A DNA stretch of 42,597 nt from Planctomycetota bacterium (GTDB taxonomy: Bacteria > Planctomycetota > UBA1135 > UBA2386): assembly GCA_016873195.1 (NCBI GenBank), contig VGXW01000006.1, forward strand, positions 1 to 42,597. The letters run 5' to 3'. How positions within the stretch are numbered: the first letter of the stretch is position 1; every line of letters starts with the position of its first letter. The notes under the pieces were generated by a model. It had not been told where the DNA came from and made no database searches. It worked only from the letters and a program-made list of their open reading frames with translations. This document shows, piece by piece, positions 30,684 through 41,058 of this stretch. The position numbers were made by a program, and so were the translations under genes.

Positions 30684-31769
30684 CTACTGGCCCGGGACCG
30701 ACAGCGCGACCGGCAGGCCCTGCTCCGGCGCGATCCACAGGTTCGTCGCCGTGTACTCGAACAGCAGCGGCGCCTTCGGGTCCGCCGCGGCCACCTTGAC
30801 CAGGGTCTTGGTTCCGGCGGGCAGGGTCAGCGCGGCCGGGCCGACCTCGCCCCGGCGCGCGAGCACGAAGTCGACGTCGCAGTCGTTGGCCAGGCCCAGG
30901 AAGACGTGTTTGTCGGTCCGCAGGTACGGGCCGTCGATCCGCACCGAGGCCGCGAACAGGGGCGCGAGCAGGTCCTGATGGCCGATCAGCCGGTCCTTGT
31001 ACCAGACGACCGTGCGGCCACCGCGCAGCGCCTCGCGCAGCGCGGGCAGGCTGCGCGCCGCGGCGAACGCGAGGGTCATCGTGCGGTGCGCGCCGGCCGT
31101 GTTCGCCTCGGCGCGGTCGGGCTCGTGCAGGTCCGAGTTGCCGATCATGGTCAGGCCCTTCGCGAGGCACCACCGGTGCGCCTCCGGGTAGTAGTGGTCG
31201 CCGTTCGCGATCTCCATGCCGTGCAGCCAGCCGCGCTCGTGCAGCTGCGTGTGCACGTCCAGCCACCTGCCGCGCTCGGGCCCCTTCCACTCGTGGTGGT
31301 TCCAGAACGTGAACGCACCCTGCGCGTTGGCCCGTTCGAAGACGGTCAGCAGGTCCTTGTCGTCGAGCGGCTTCACGCTCTCGAGGAAGATCGCGTTGAA
31401 GTGGCCCGGCGGCGTTTCGCGCGTGATCTCCGCGCCCATCGGGAACAAGAGCCCGCGCTGCAGCGCCCGCTCGCGCGCCAGCGCGAACGAGCGGCCGTGG
31501 TTGGTGGGGACGTCGTCCCGGTGCGGCTGGTACTCGATGTGGTCGGTCAGCGCGATCGCGTCGAGGCCCACGCGCCAGGCCTCGTCGACGCGCACCGTCG
31601 GCCACACTTCGCCGTCGGAGAACACGCTGTGCAGGTGCAGGTCGCAGGCGAGGACCACCTGACCCGGTGGGGCGGGGAAACGCAGTTCGCGGCGCGTCTG
31701 GGCCGGAGCGAGAGCGGCGAGCGCCGGCCCGGCGATCAGGGACAGGAGCAGCGACGGGCAGCGGTTCAT
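30684..31769 (-). CDS. Secreted PHP-domain (CehA/McbA-like) metallohydrolase
   Basis: Signal peptide ...AALAPAQ|TR. VLACDLHLHSVFSDGEVWPTVRVDEAWRVGLDAIALTDHIEYQ, GAEITRE, FWNHHEW, GNSDLHEP. Confidence 0.85.
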   Translation of the reverse strand: MNRCPSLLLSLIAGPALAALAPAQTRRELRFPAPPGQVVLACDLHLHSVFSDGEVWPTVRVDEAWRVGLDAIALTDHIEYQPHRDDVPTNHGRSFALARERALQRGLLFPMGAEITRETPPGHFNAIFLESVKPLDDKDLLTVFERANAQGAFTFWNHHEWKGPERGRWLDVHTQLHERGWLHGMEIANGDHYYPEAHRWCLAKGLTMIGNSDLHEPDRAEANTAGAHRTMTLAFAAARSLPALREALRGGRTVVWYKDRLIGHQDLLAPLFAASVRIDGPYLRTDKHVFLGLANDCDVDFVLARRGEVGPAALTLPAGTKTLVKVAAADPKAPLLFEYTATNLWIAPEQGLPVALSVPGQ

Positions 31770-31963
31770 GGGCGGGTTCCGTTGGCTCGGGAATCAGCGA
31801 GCAGGCAAGGGCGAGGATGCAGGCAGGATGCCTGCCAGGCGCTCGCGCGCCATGGGGTATCGCGCGCAGCCGGACCGTGGCGAAGGCGCATGGGCGCTGC
31901 GCCCCGGAGTGTTGCGGCGTTCTCCGTAGGGAACGCGCGCGTGCCAGGGTCTAGACCTGGGGC

Positions 31964-32563
31964 ATGCCCGAACCCCCCTCCGCTCTCCGTGCCCCCGCCA
32001 GCGTCGACGTCGTCGACGCGATCTACGACCGGCGCTCCGTGCGCAGCTACCTGCCGCAGCCGGTGCCCGCGGACACGATCCGCCGCCTGCTGGCCGCCGC
32101 CGTGCAGGCGCCGAGCGCGATGAACAAGCAGCCCTGGGCGTTCGTCGTGGTCCAGGACCGGGCGTTGCTGCAACGCCTGTCCGACCGCAGCCGGGACCTG
32201 CTGCTGGCGGGGCTGACGCCCGGTTCGCCGTTCTGGAAATACAAGGAACAGTTCGAGGCCCCGGGCTTCTCGGTGTTCTTCGACGCGACGACCTTGATCG
32301 TGATCTGCGCGTCGCCGGCCGAGTGGCCGCCGAACGAGGACTGCTGCCTCGCGGCCCAGAACCTGATGCTGGCCGCGCACGGTCTCGGGCTCGGCACCTG
32401 CGCGATCGGGCTCGCGCGGCAGGCGGTCGACGAGCCGGTGTTCCGACGCGAACTGTGCATCCCCGACGACCACCGCCCCGTGCTGCCGATCGTCGTCGGC
32501 TTCCCGCGGGCGCCGGTCGCGCCGACGCCGCGGGCGGAGCCGAAGGTGTTGCGCTGGCGGTGA
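31964..32563 (+). CDS. Nitroreductase family protein
   Basis: VVDAIYDRRSVRSYLPQPVPADTIRRLLAAAVQAPSAMNKQPWAFVVV, NLMLAAHGLGLGTCAIG. Confidence 0.92.
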   Translation: MPEPPSALRAPASVDVVDAIYDRRSVRSYLPQPVPADTIRRLLAAAVQAPSAMNKQPWAFVVVQDRALLQRLSDRSRDLLLAGLTPGSPFWKYKEQFEAPGFSVFFDATTLIVICASPAEWPPNEDCCLAAQNLMLAAHGLGLGTCAIGLARQAVDEPVFRRELCIPDDHRPVLPIVVGFPRAPVAPTPRAEPKVLRWR

Positions 32564-32750
32564 GGGAGGCGGAGGCGCCGTGCGCTGCGGCCGCGATCTG
32601 CCCGGGCCGCGCGCGGATCGGGCCCGGCTCGAGCCCCGTGCGAGCATCTTCGGGACGCGCTGCCACCCTGGCCGGCACGAATCACCGCCATCGCGCCCCA
32701 GCCGGACCGACTATCATGGCGCGACCTTCTCCCGCACCCCTGGAGCCACC

Positions 32751-34790
32751 ATGCGAATCTGCGCCGCCCCGTTCCTCACCGCGCTCCTTCTCACCGCCAC
32801 CGCCACCGCCCAGGCCGGCTGGCTCGGCCTGAACCCCGCCATCCGTCCGCCCGCGCGCGCCATGGCGGGCCTCGCCGCGATGACCCTGCAGAACAAGTGC
32901 GTGCTGTTCGGCGGCGAGGTCACCGAGAACGGCGCCACGCTCAACGACACCTGGACCTGGGACGGCTCCGCCTGGAGCCAGCTCGCGATCCCGGGCCCGC
33001 CGGCGCTCGAGGGCTTCGTGATGGAGTACGACCCGGTCCGCGACCGCGTCGTGCTGTTCTCGGGCTGGAACGGCGCCCAGTACCCGCAGCAGACCTGGGA
33101 GTTCGACGGCGCCGCCTGGGCGCTGCGCACGCCCGCGCTGAGCCCGCGCGGCCGCGACTGGTCGGCCGCCGCCTACGACCCCGTGCGCGGCAACCTCGTG
33201 CTCTTCGGCGGCCACGATTGGTCGGTCGCCGGCACCACGCTCGCCGACACCTGGACCTGGAACGGCACGAACTGGACCAGCCAGACCGCCAGCGGCCCGG
33301 CGGCCCGCCAGGGCCACGCCATGGCGTTCGACCCGGTGCGCAACACGGTCATCCTGTTCGGCGGCACCGGCGCCGGCAACGACATGTGGGAGTGGAACGG
33401 CACCGCCTGGTCGCCGATCGCTCCTGCCACCGTGCCGCCGCCGCGCGTCTGGCATCGTCTGGTCGCCGACCCCGCGCAGAACCGCGTGTTGATGATCGGC
33501 GGCCTCTGGGGCACCGCGAAGCTCGACGACGTCTGGCAGTGGAACGGCATCGACTGGCAGCAACTCACCACGATCGGCACGCGGCCGCGCGGCGGCTACC
33601 TCGCCTGCGCGACGCGCGACCCGGTCACGGGTGCCGTGCTGCACTTCGGCGGCAGCGTGATCGCCGCCCCGCAGCGGGTGCTCTCCGACGACGCCACGAA
33701 ACTGCTCGTCGCCAACGCGACGGGCTGGGCCGTCGAGGAGGAGTACGGCACGGGCTGCGGTGCGGCCGCCGACTACGCGTCCTACTACGAGCAGTTCGCG
33801 GCCGGCACCTTCGACCTCGGCGGTGCCTCCGGCACGGAGAACGTGGTCGTCAACACGTTCGTCGGCAACGGCTACCTCGTGGTGCCCGGCGTGTCCGCCT
33901 GGCGCGCGCCGCAGACGCCCGACCTCGCGCTCGGCGACGATGCCGTGTCGGGGCCGCTGTCGCTCGGTTTCCCGCTCGTGTTGCCCAACTCCGTGGTGAC
34001 GCAGCAGGTGTGGGTCTGCTCGAACGGCTACGTCTGGTTGACGGCGACCGGCGCGGCGGACTTCTCGCCGACCGTCGCCGAGTTCCTGGCCCAGGGCGCG
34101 CGCCTCGCGCTCTACTGGACCGACCTGCGGCCGGTGGCCGGCGGCGGCAGCGGCACGATCCACTTCGACACCGACCCTGCGAACGGCATGGCCTACGTGA
34201 CGTTCGTCGGCGTGGCCGCCTACTCGGGCGGCAGCACGATCGACGTGCAGCTCGCGATCTCCGCCAACGGCAACCTCGAGGTCCGCTACGGTGCCGAGAC
34301 GATGCGCACGAGCACGCAGGCCGCGCTGGTCGGCCTCACCCCGGGCAACGGTGCGCTCGACCCCGGTGGCACCGACCTCAGCCTGATCGGCACCACGCCG
34401 ATCCTGACGAAGCCCGATCTGTTCCGGCGCGACCTCGCGCTGTCGTCCGGGCGGCCGGTGCTCGGCAGCACGGCGAACCTCGTGACGAGCAACATCCCGG
34501 CGGGCAGCCTCCTGAACGCGTTGCTGTTCGGGCTGCTGCGGATCGACCCGGGCATCAGCCTGGCTCCGATCGGCATGCCGGGGTGCTTCCAGTACGGCTC
34601 GCAGGACGCGTCGGTGCTGTTCGTGGGGCCCGGCACCTTGGCGACCTTCCCGTTCGCGATCCCCGCGGGGCCGGCGTTGGCGGGCGTGTCGATCAAGGTG
34701 CAGGGCGCGGTCTACGACCCCGCCGGCGGCCACAACACGCTGGGCGCCCTGGCCAGCAACGGCGTCGAGCTGAAGCTCGACAGCAACTGA
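32751..34790 (+). CDS. Secreted Kelch-repeat-like protein with C-terminal beta-sandwich-like domain
   Basis: Signal peptide MRICAAPFLTALLLTATATAQ. Repeats DPVRDRVVLFSGWN..TWEFDG, DPVRGNLVLFGGHD..DTWTWNG, DPVRNTVILFGGTG..DMWEWNG. Confidence 0.85.
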   Translation: MRICAAPFLTALLLTATATAQAGWLGLNPAIRPPARAMAGLAAMTLQNKCVLFGGEVTENGATLNDTWTWDGSAWSQLAIPGPPALEGFVMEYDPVRDRVVLFSGWNGAQYPQQTWEFDGAAWALRTPALSPRGRDWSAAAYDPVRGNLVLFGGHDWSVAGTTLADTWTWNGTNWTSQTASGPAARQGHAMAFDPVRNTVILFGGTGAGNDMWEWNGTAWSPIAPATVPPPRVWHRLVADPAQNRVLMIGGLWGTAKLDDVWQWNGIDWQQLTTIGTRPRGGYLACATRDPVTGAVLHFGGSVIAAPQRVLSDDATKLLVANATGWAVEEEYGTGCGAAADYASYYEQFAAGTFDLGGASGTENVVVNTFVGNGYLVVPGVSAWRAPQTPDLALGDDAVSGPLSLGFPLVLPNSVVTQQVWVCSNGYVWLTATGAADFSPTVAEFLAQGARLALYWTDLRPVAGGGSGTIHFDTDPANGMAYVTFVGVAAYSGGSTIDVQLAISANGNLEVRYGAETMRTSTQAALVGLTPGNGALDPGGTDLSLIGTTPILTKPDLFRRDLALSSGRPVLGSTANLVTSNIPAGSLLNALLFGLLRIDPGISLAPIGMPGCFQYGSQDASVLFVGPGTLATFPFAIPAGPALAGVSIKVQGAVYDPAGGHNTLGALASNGVELKLDSN

Positions 34791-34854
34791 GGCAGCCGGC
34801 GGCCAGGAGGGCCGGGTGGGCGCGAGATCTGCAGGCGGAACGCCCTTGCCGAGT

Positions 34855-35130
34855 CGGGTCTCGCGCTGACCTGGGTGCGACAGCGGCGGCAGCAGGGATG
34901 TCTCGATCATCCACGAGGCGCGCGCGGTGGTCTCGCGGAGCGCCGGCAGCGGCAGGGCCAAAGCCGTCGCGCTGGCGATCCCCGGCACGTCGAAGATGCT
35001 CGATCCGATCACGTCGGCGAGCGCGACGTGGTCGCTTCGCCGGCGCGCCGCGATCCGTGACGTCACGGGCCCTGTCGTGCCCGGCTCGGCCGCGACGATC
35101 GTCGAACCGATCGCGGTGTCTGAGCTCCCG
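34855..35130 (-). pseudogene. Degenerate remnant of a cation/Ca2+ (Na+/Ca2+) antiporter C-terminal half
   Basis: Minus translation SSDTAIGSTIVAAEPGTTGPVTSRIAARRRSDHVALADVIGSSIFDVPGIASATALALPLPALRETTARASWMIETSLLPPL resembles CaCA S(D/E)xVIGLTIVAxGTSLPELxTS...VAIGNVxGSNIFN with a decayed acidic motif. Confidence 0.55.
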
Positions 35131-35370
35131 GGCGCAGACGCGACGCCGTGCCGTGGCCGGGCGCGTGCGATCCGCAGGTCAGCAGACCGTCGCCAGCCGC
35201 GACCGAGGCGGATGGCGCGGGCGGGCAGGCTGCACCGGTGTCGGATGGAATGGAGACGGGTTGCCCGGGCAGGCTGTTGCCAAGTGCTGACCCGACCCAC
35301 CCCACTTGGGCGTATCGACGGGGTGGCTCGAAGGTGTTCTCCTTCTTGCGGCCCTTTTCGGGAGGAACCG

Positions 35371-38300
35371 ATGCGACCTGCTTCTCTTCGGCTGCGCGGT
35401 GCCACGCGGCACGGCGTTCGCGTCTGTCTGTCTGTCTGTCTGTAGCGGGCTTCTCGGGTAGCGCAGCAGCCCAGCAGGTGCCGAATCCGGCGCGGAGCGT
35501 TCACCCCGCCATCGCGGACCCGGCCTCCGGTGCGTTCCGGCAAGGTCCGGCGCCGAAGTTCGCCTACATCGATGGCCAATGGAACCACGGGGAGGGCTTC
35601 GCTCAGGGCACGGGCGACCCCGACTACGGTGGCTGGTTCTTCCACGACGACGGGAGGAACGTCACCAGCGCCGACGTCCATCTCACGGTGAGCAGTTGGC
35701 AGGACTATGTCTACCGGAACGAGGTGCACCTGCAGGCCAACAACCGCCTGGTCGACCGCCTGCAGGGCTACCTGCGGCCGGCAGGTCTGGCCCTGCCGCG
35801 GGAGCACCCGCGCTACGGCGCCCTGAGCTTCGATTACGTCGACACCGGCGCCTTCGAGATCTTCCGGCCGCAAGGAGTGCCGTACGCCAACCAGAAGGTC
35901 CTGATCGTGATCCAGTGCTGGGGGTCGAGCGTGTTCCCGAGGGTCTACGTTGGCCAGGATCCGAACAACACAGCCAGAGCCATGTTCGTGGACAGCCTCT
36001 ACTGGTGGAACACCTACTTCGGCTACTTCAGCCCGGACGGGCTCGTGCGAGGCGAGTTCGGGAGCACGGATCCGACCACGATCGGGTCCTCAGCCGCCCC
36101 AGGAACTCCGCTGGCGAAAACCCTCTTCCAACAGAACACCGCTGACGACAAGGTCCTGCGTGACCAGCCCCACGCCGTCGCGACTTGGTCCAACACGCCG
36201 TACCAGACGCTGTACTATCCGATCTCCGCCTACCCCGTGCTCAGCGTGATGCACCGGCAGACAGAACTGAACGAGCAGCGCTACCTGCAGCTCGCGCAGG
36301 CGATCAAGTGCCTGCTGCAGGAGAGCACGTTCCGCAACCCGCTGGGTGCCGCGAATGCTCTCACAGCCCAGCAGGTCGAGGACCGGGTCGTCGTGGTGTT
36401 CGCCGGCGGCAGCAACGGTGGGCTGCAGGCCTCGTTCGCGACGCTGCGGCACCCCGAGATCGTGCACGGCTGCTACGCGCAGGTGATCAGCTCTGGCATG
36501 CAGCGGCTCTACGGCGACCAGGATCTCGGTTGGGCCTACAGCGAACTCAGCGTGGCGACAACCCCCGGCGCGATGGTCGGGCCTGGCGACTTCCTCGACT
36601 GGAACCATTATGCATGGGGGCAGGGCCGGGAGATCTACGATCTCTCCGTCCTCCGCCGCTTCTTCCGCGGCGAGACCTACCGCCCGACCTGCTTCTACGT
36701 CAGCGACGAGGACATCACGTCGACGGGCACGGACTGGGTCCGCGTGGCGAACGGCGGGTCCGGCGCTTCGGGCACCTGGGTGCCGTATGGGGAGCGACAG
36801 AGCACGTCGACTTTCGGCAACCCAAGCTACAACACGCTCGCCTGGCTCGTGGGCGACAAGGCGGGCCACGGTTACGGCTGGGCGAAGAACCCCTACAACC
36901 AGCAACCGACGCTGTTGCTGGACGACATCGTCCACGACGTCGCGTACCGGGCGGTGAACCAGCGGATCTGGCAGGGCTCGACGCCGGTTCCGGGTCCCGG
37001 ACCGAAGTTGGGATCCGGCGTCGACGAACCACACGAGTGGTTCTTCGGCCGGGCAACCCCCGTCCCACTGCCAGCTCCCCAACCAAACGACCCGCTGGTG
37101 CGCGACGACTCCTTCATGGCGACCAGCCAGCCGGGGAACGCGGGAACGCACCTGGGCAGCGAGGAGGCGATGCTGGTGCGGGACGGGCGCGTCTACGTGG
37201 GCAGCGCCGAAGGGCTTGTCACGAGCTTCGTCGTGGACGACCTGGATCCGCGCCGACCACTGGTCGTGTCCCGGCCGAGTGGCCTCCAGGGTGCGCAGAG
37301 CGTGCAGCTCGGCAGTCGCGCTTTCGCGCTGGCGGCGTTGCCGCAGGGAGGTAGCTGGTCGCTCCTCGTCGGCACGCGGCGACACCTCTACAAGCTCGAT
37401 CCGGTGTCGCTCGCCGTCCAGCAACAGGTATCGTTGCCGTGGGAGGTCGCACAGCCGCGGGGGATGAAGGTCGGCGACGTCCTGCCCGGTCACGGCGGGC
37501 CCGAGGTGGTGTTCCGCACCGTGCACGGTGGGCTCGTCTTCTACGGCGTCAACCTGACGCCACTGTTCGAGTGGCCGGAACCGGGCATCGACGACTTCGT
37601 GCTGCAGGGACCGATCGTGACGATCCAGTCGAGCCGGCGCGGGGTCCTGGCGAACGTGGTGTTCGACAGCAACAACCACGCGTCGCTGACTGCCGCGTCG
37701 AAGCCGCTCCAGACGGGGCCGTACGATCCTCCCTGCCAAGGCACGCCATGTGACCTCGAGTTGATGCTGTTGAACCTCGGTGGGTACGTGTATCCGGGGG
37801 TCGTGACCCTGACGCACCAGGACACCGACGGCGTCGCGGTGCGCGCCTACACACCGGACCAACTGCTGCGATTCCCGTTGCAGACAACGGACAATCTGGG
37901 CGGGTACCCGATCGACATTGCAACGTGTCGCGAAGGATATCCGCCGCAACAGCAAGGCGACCAGATCATCGGCGAGCACCTGCTGGTGCTGACGCATGAT
38001 CGATTGCGGCTATTCAACCAGGGCGGCCAACCGCTCGCAGAGATGAACATCACGGAGTCGTGGTCGCAGGCGAATGACGACCGCTACTACCCGTTCACGT
38101 ACCAACCATGCGCCATCGCCGTGGGCGACTTGGTCGACAACCCGGGGGGCACCTATCCCGACGAGGTGGTGATCGCCACGGCAGCGGGCCACCTCGTGTG
38201 GCTGCACGTTGACGAGGTCCTGGCGTGCGCTTCGACCAACGGCAAACTGCCGCCCGCGTGCGAGGTGGTTCTGGCGTCGAAGGGCGGTGTGAGAACCGAC

Positions 38301-39659
38301 GTGCAACCGCGCACGAACCAGGCGCTCTCCGCGACCTGGCCGATCGCAGCGTTCGAGAACGTCCCGGAGCAGGCCGACGAATTGCACCTCTGCGACCAGA
38401 GCGGCGCATACTGGAAGGTTGGGCCCTCGGGTACCCTGCAGATGTGGGATTGCGACGGGAGGGCTGTGGGACTGCGCGGATGGGCGCAGTATGGAACGGT
38501 GTCTCGCTTCGGTTATGGCTTCCCGTCGGAGTACGCTCAGGCATTCAACTTCCCGAGCAATGCCACCTTGCGGGCCTGGGTTACGCCACCATGGTGTCCG
38601 GTCCGAGAGTATCTAGCCGTCTATCAGGATATCAACATCAATCCCTTCAATTGGTATCCCGGCCAATCCCTCTTCGGAACCTACCACGGCATGTTCATGT
38701 TCCGGTATGGGGGTTGCCTGCTTGGCAGCGGCGCAAAGACCGAGGCTTGGTTCTGGTCGGATAACACGGGCAGAAGCCCTCGCTTGCCCGGCAGCAACAC
38801 GACCCTGGAGATGGGGCCCTGGGCGAACCACGTGACCGGCTTGAGGATCGAGGACGCAACTGGCGTGATTGACGGCGTGTGGGAATCGACCGGAAGTCCT
38901 GGGACGACCAACTCGGCCGGCTTGGGGAGCGGCACTCCGTACCACAATCTCCGGAACAACTCCAACGAGGTGTCTTCGATCACCCATCAGGGCTGCGTTG
39001 CCGTCAAGGTGGGGGAGTCGAATCATCAGGAAACGCTGGTGGTGCTCGGTTGCCCAGGCGGCCGAGTGCGTGTGATCGAGCCGGGTTCGAACTCCTGGAG
39101 CACCGGCGGGCTGAACATCCACCAGCTCGGCACCGTGTACAGCGCATCGCAGGATCTCGGGTTTGGCGGCGCGGCGTTGGCGGCACGGGCCGACACCGCC
39201 AACCCCAACCAGGTGACGATCTGGTTCGGCACGCTCTACGACCCTGTGGCACACCCGCAGCAGTACTCGACACCGTACGGGATCCTGGGGAACTCCGAAC
39301 TCGCGGTCGGCGCGGTGCACAAGTACACCTACACCAAGGGAGGGGCGTTCAGCAGTCCACAGACCTTCCCGCTCGCTCCCAGCGCGACGCATCCACGGGG
39401 CGCGTACGGGGTCGTCGGGATGCTGCTGACGAATCTGCTGCCGCAGTCTCCAGTCGATGTGGACGAGCTGATCGTGGCGACGATGTCCGGCGATCTGATC
39501 GTATTCAATGCCGACACCATGCAGGAGATCTGGCGCACCCACGTGTGGGGATCGATTGGATTCTACAACTCGATGGTGGCGGCTGACCTGGACAACGACA
39601 ACAAGAAGGAACTGTACGTCGCGGGCTCGCGCGGCGTGTGGCGATTCGTGCGACCATAA
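35371..39659 (+). CDS. Large secreted serine-hydrolase-like/beta-propeller protein; authentic start appears out of frame in this sequence (phase-variable candidate)
   Basis: SD GGGAGGA then ATG 35371. The ATG frame ends TAG 35443-35445 just after (GTCT)n; the large ORF continues in frame 0 to 39659. GGSNGG nucleophile-elbow-like motif; VAADLDNDNKKELYVAG FG-GAP-like end. Confidence 0.75.
35422..35443 (+). repeat. Tetranucleotide repeat (GTCT)5 + GT
   Basis: gtctgtctgtctgtctgtctgt, directly followed by ag to form TAG. Confidence 0.97.
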
Positions 39660-39675
39660 TGACGAAGGAATAGCC

Positions 39676-40950
39676 ATGCACTTCTACTTCTACCTGCAAG
39701 CGTTGGTCTTCTTCGTACTGTGCGTGAACGTGCCGGCGCAACGTATCTGGCGGGTTCATAGCGGCGGAGCTGCCAACTGTGACTTCACGGACTTGCCTGC
39801 CGCGGTAGCGGCGGCTTCTCCTGGGGATACGATCTGGCTGCTATGGGACAGCCAGGTTGCCGGAGCGTACTCGGGCGCTACGATCAACAAGCCGCTGACG
39901 GTGCTGGGGGTGACGAGCTACGGCGGGCCGGGATCCAGCTACGCATGCTGGTCGCGGATAGAAGGACTCATAGAGGTGGTCGGGATCCCGGCAGGCAGTC
40001 GTGTAGTGTTGGCGAATCTCGCTGTGATGAACCCCAACTCCAATGCGGTTCCGTATCCTCCACACGGGATTCGTGTTGCAGATTGCGCCGGCACGGTCCT
40101 TCTGGAGGGGGTGAAGTACACGGGCATGGGATACAGGGAATCCGTCATGCGCTTCGAGCGTTGCGCTGACGTGACGTTGCGCAATTGTACCTTCGAACTC
40201 AGCGGCGAGGCGGTGACGGTGGTCGACAGCACGATGTTGATCACGGAGTGCCGCCTCTACTGGGAGAACCTGTCGATCTGGGTGCCACAGACGCACTGGT
40301 ATCTGCAGACCGACTGCGCCCTGCGCGTGCGCAATTCGCATGTGACCACCGTCGACTCCATCCTGTTCGGCGCCGATCAGCAGATCCCGTGGAACTACTC
40401 GAACTACTACTGCTGGCCCGCGGCGTACGTCGAGAGCGGCACCCTCGACATCGGACCACCGACGGTCATGTATGGTGGCCTGTTCGGCAGCAGCGAGTAC
40501 ACGAGTCTGCTTTCGTTACCGGGTGCCGTCGTGCGCAAGGACCCGCGCGCGACCGTGCGAGCCGGCAACCTGGGCCAGGTGAACCTGCCCATCGTCTACA
40601 TGCATGCGACCATGCACAGTTGGCTCCGCGCCGGGGAGCCCTACCGTGCCGGCGTCGCCGGTCCGCCGGGCGGGTTCGGCCTGATGGCCGTCGGCAGCGC
40701 GCTGCTGCCACCGGTAGCCCTGCCGCCGTTCGGCCCGCTGGCGATGGACCCCGGCTCGATTGCCGTTCTGGGGCTGCAGGCGCTGCACCCGCAGACCGGC
40801 TGGGCCGACTGGGCGCGCCAGTGCCCGCTCACCGTGCCGATCGGCCACGTGTTCGCCTTCCAGGCCGCGGTGCTGGCGCCGGACGGCACGATCAGCCTGA
40901 CCATCCCCTCGCCGTTCACGATCCAGTGGCCGATCGGGATCGCGCCGTAG
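39676..40950 (+). CDS. Secreted right-handed beta-helix-like protein
   Basis: Signal peptide ...VFFVLCVNVPAQ|RI. DLPAAVAAASPGDTIWLLWDSQVAGAYSGATINKPLTVLG, FERCADVTLRNCTFE. Confidence 0.75.
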   Translation: MHFYFYLQALVFFVLCVNVPAQRIWRVHSGGAANCDFTDLPAAVAAASPGDTIWLLWDSQVAGAYSGATINKPLTVLGVTSYGGPGSSYACWSRIEGLIEVVGIPAGSRVVLANLAVMNPNSNAVPYPPHGIRVADCAGTVLLEGVKYTGMGYRESVMRFERCADVTLRNCTFELSGEAVTVVDSTMLITECRLYWENLSIWVPQTHWYLQTDCALRVRNSHVTTVDSILFGADQQIPWNYSNYYCWPAAYVESGTLDIGPPTVMYGGLFGSSEYTSLLSLPGAVVRKDPRATVRAGNLGQVNLPIVYMHATMHSWLRAGEPYRAGVAGPPGGFGLMAVGSALLPPVALPPFGPLAMDPGSIAVLGLQALHPQTGWADWARQCPLTVPIGHVFAFQAAVLAPDGTISLTIPSPFTIQWPIGIAP

Positions 40951-41058
40951 ACAGCGCCCCGACAGGCAGAAGACCCGGCTCGGCCGCCACCACCCGCCCC
41001 ACCGCCACACCGCCACCGCCGCGCTGCGCTGGCCCTCCGCGCGCGGTAGGCTCCGCGG

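Noticed and set aside
35148-35370. Extended N-terminus MPWPGACDPQVSRPSP... of the large ORF as listed in the track
   Set aside because: No SD or signal peptide and noncoding-like composition. The SD/ATG at 35371 with the SSR-encoded leader is much more plausible.
36090-37997. 635-aa minus ORF opposite the large hydrolase
   Set aside because: Low-complexity His/Arg/Val composition and no motifs; a shadow of the plus-strand frame.
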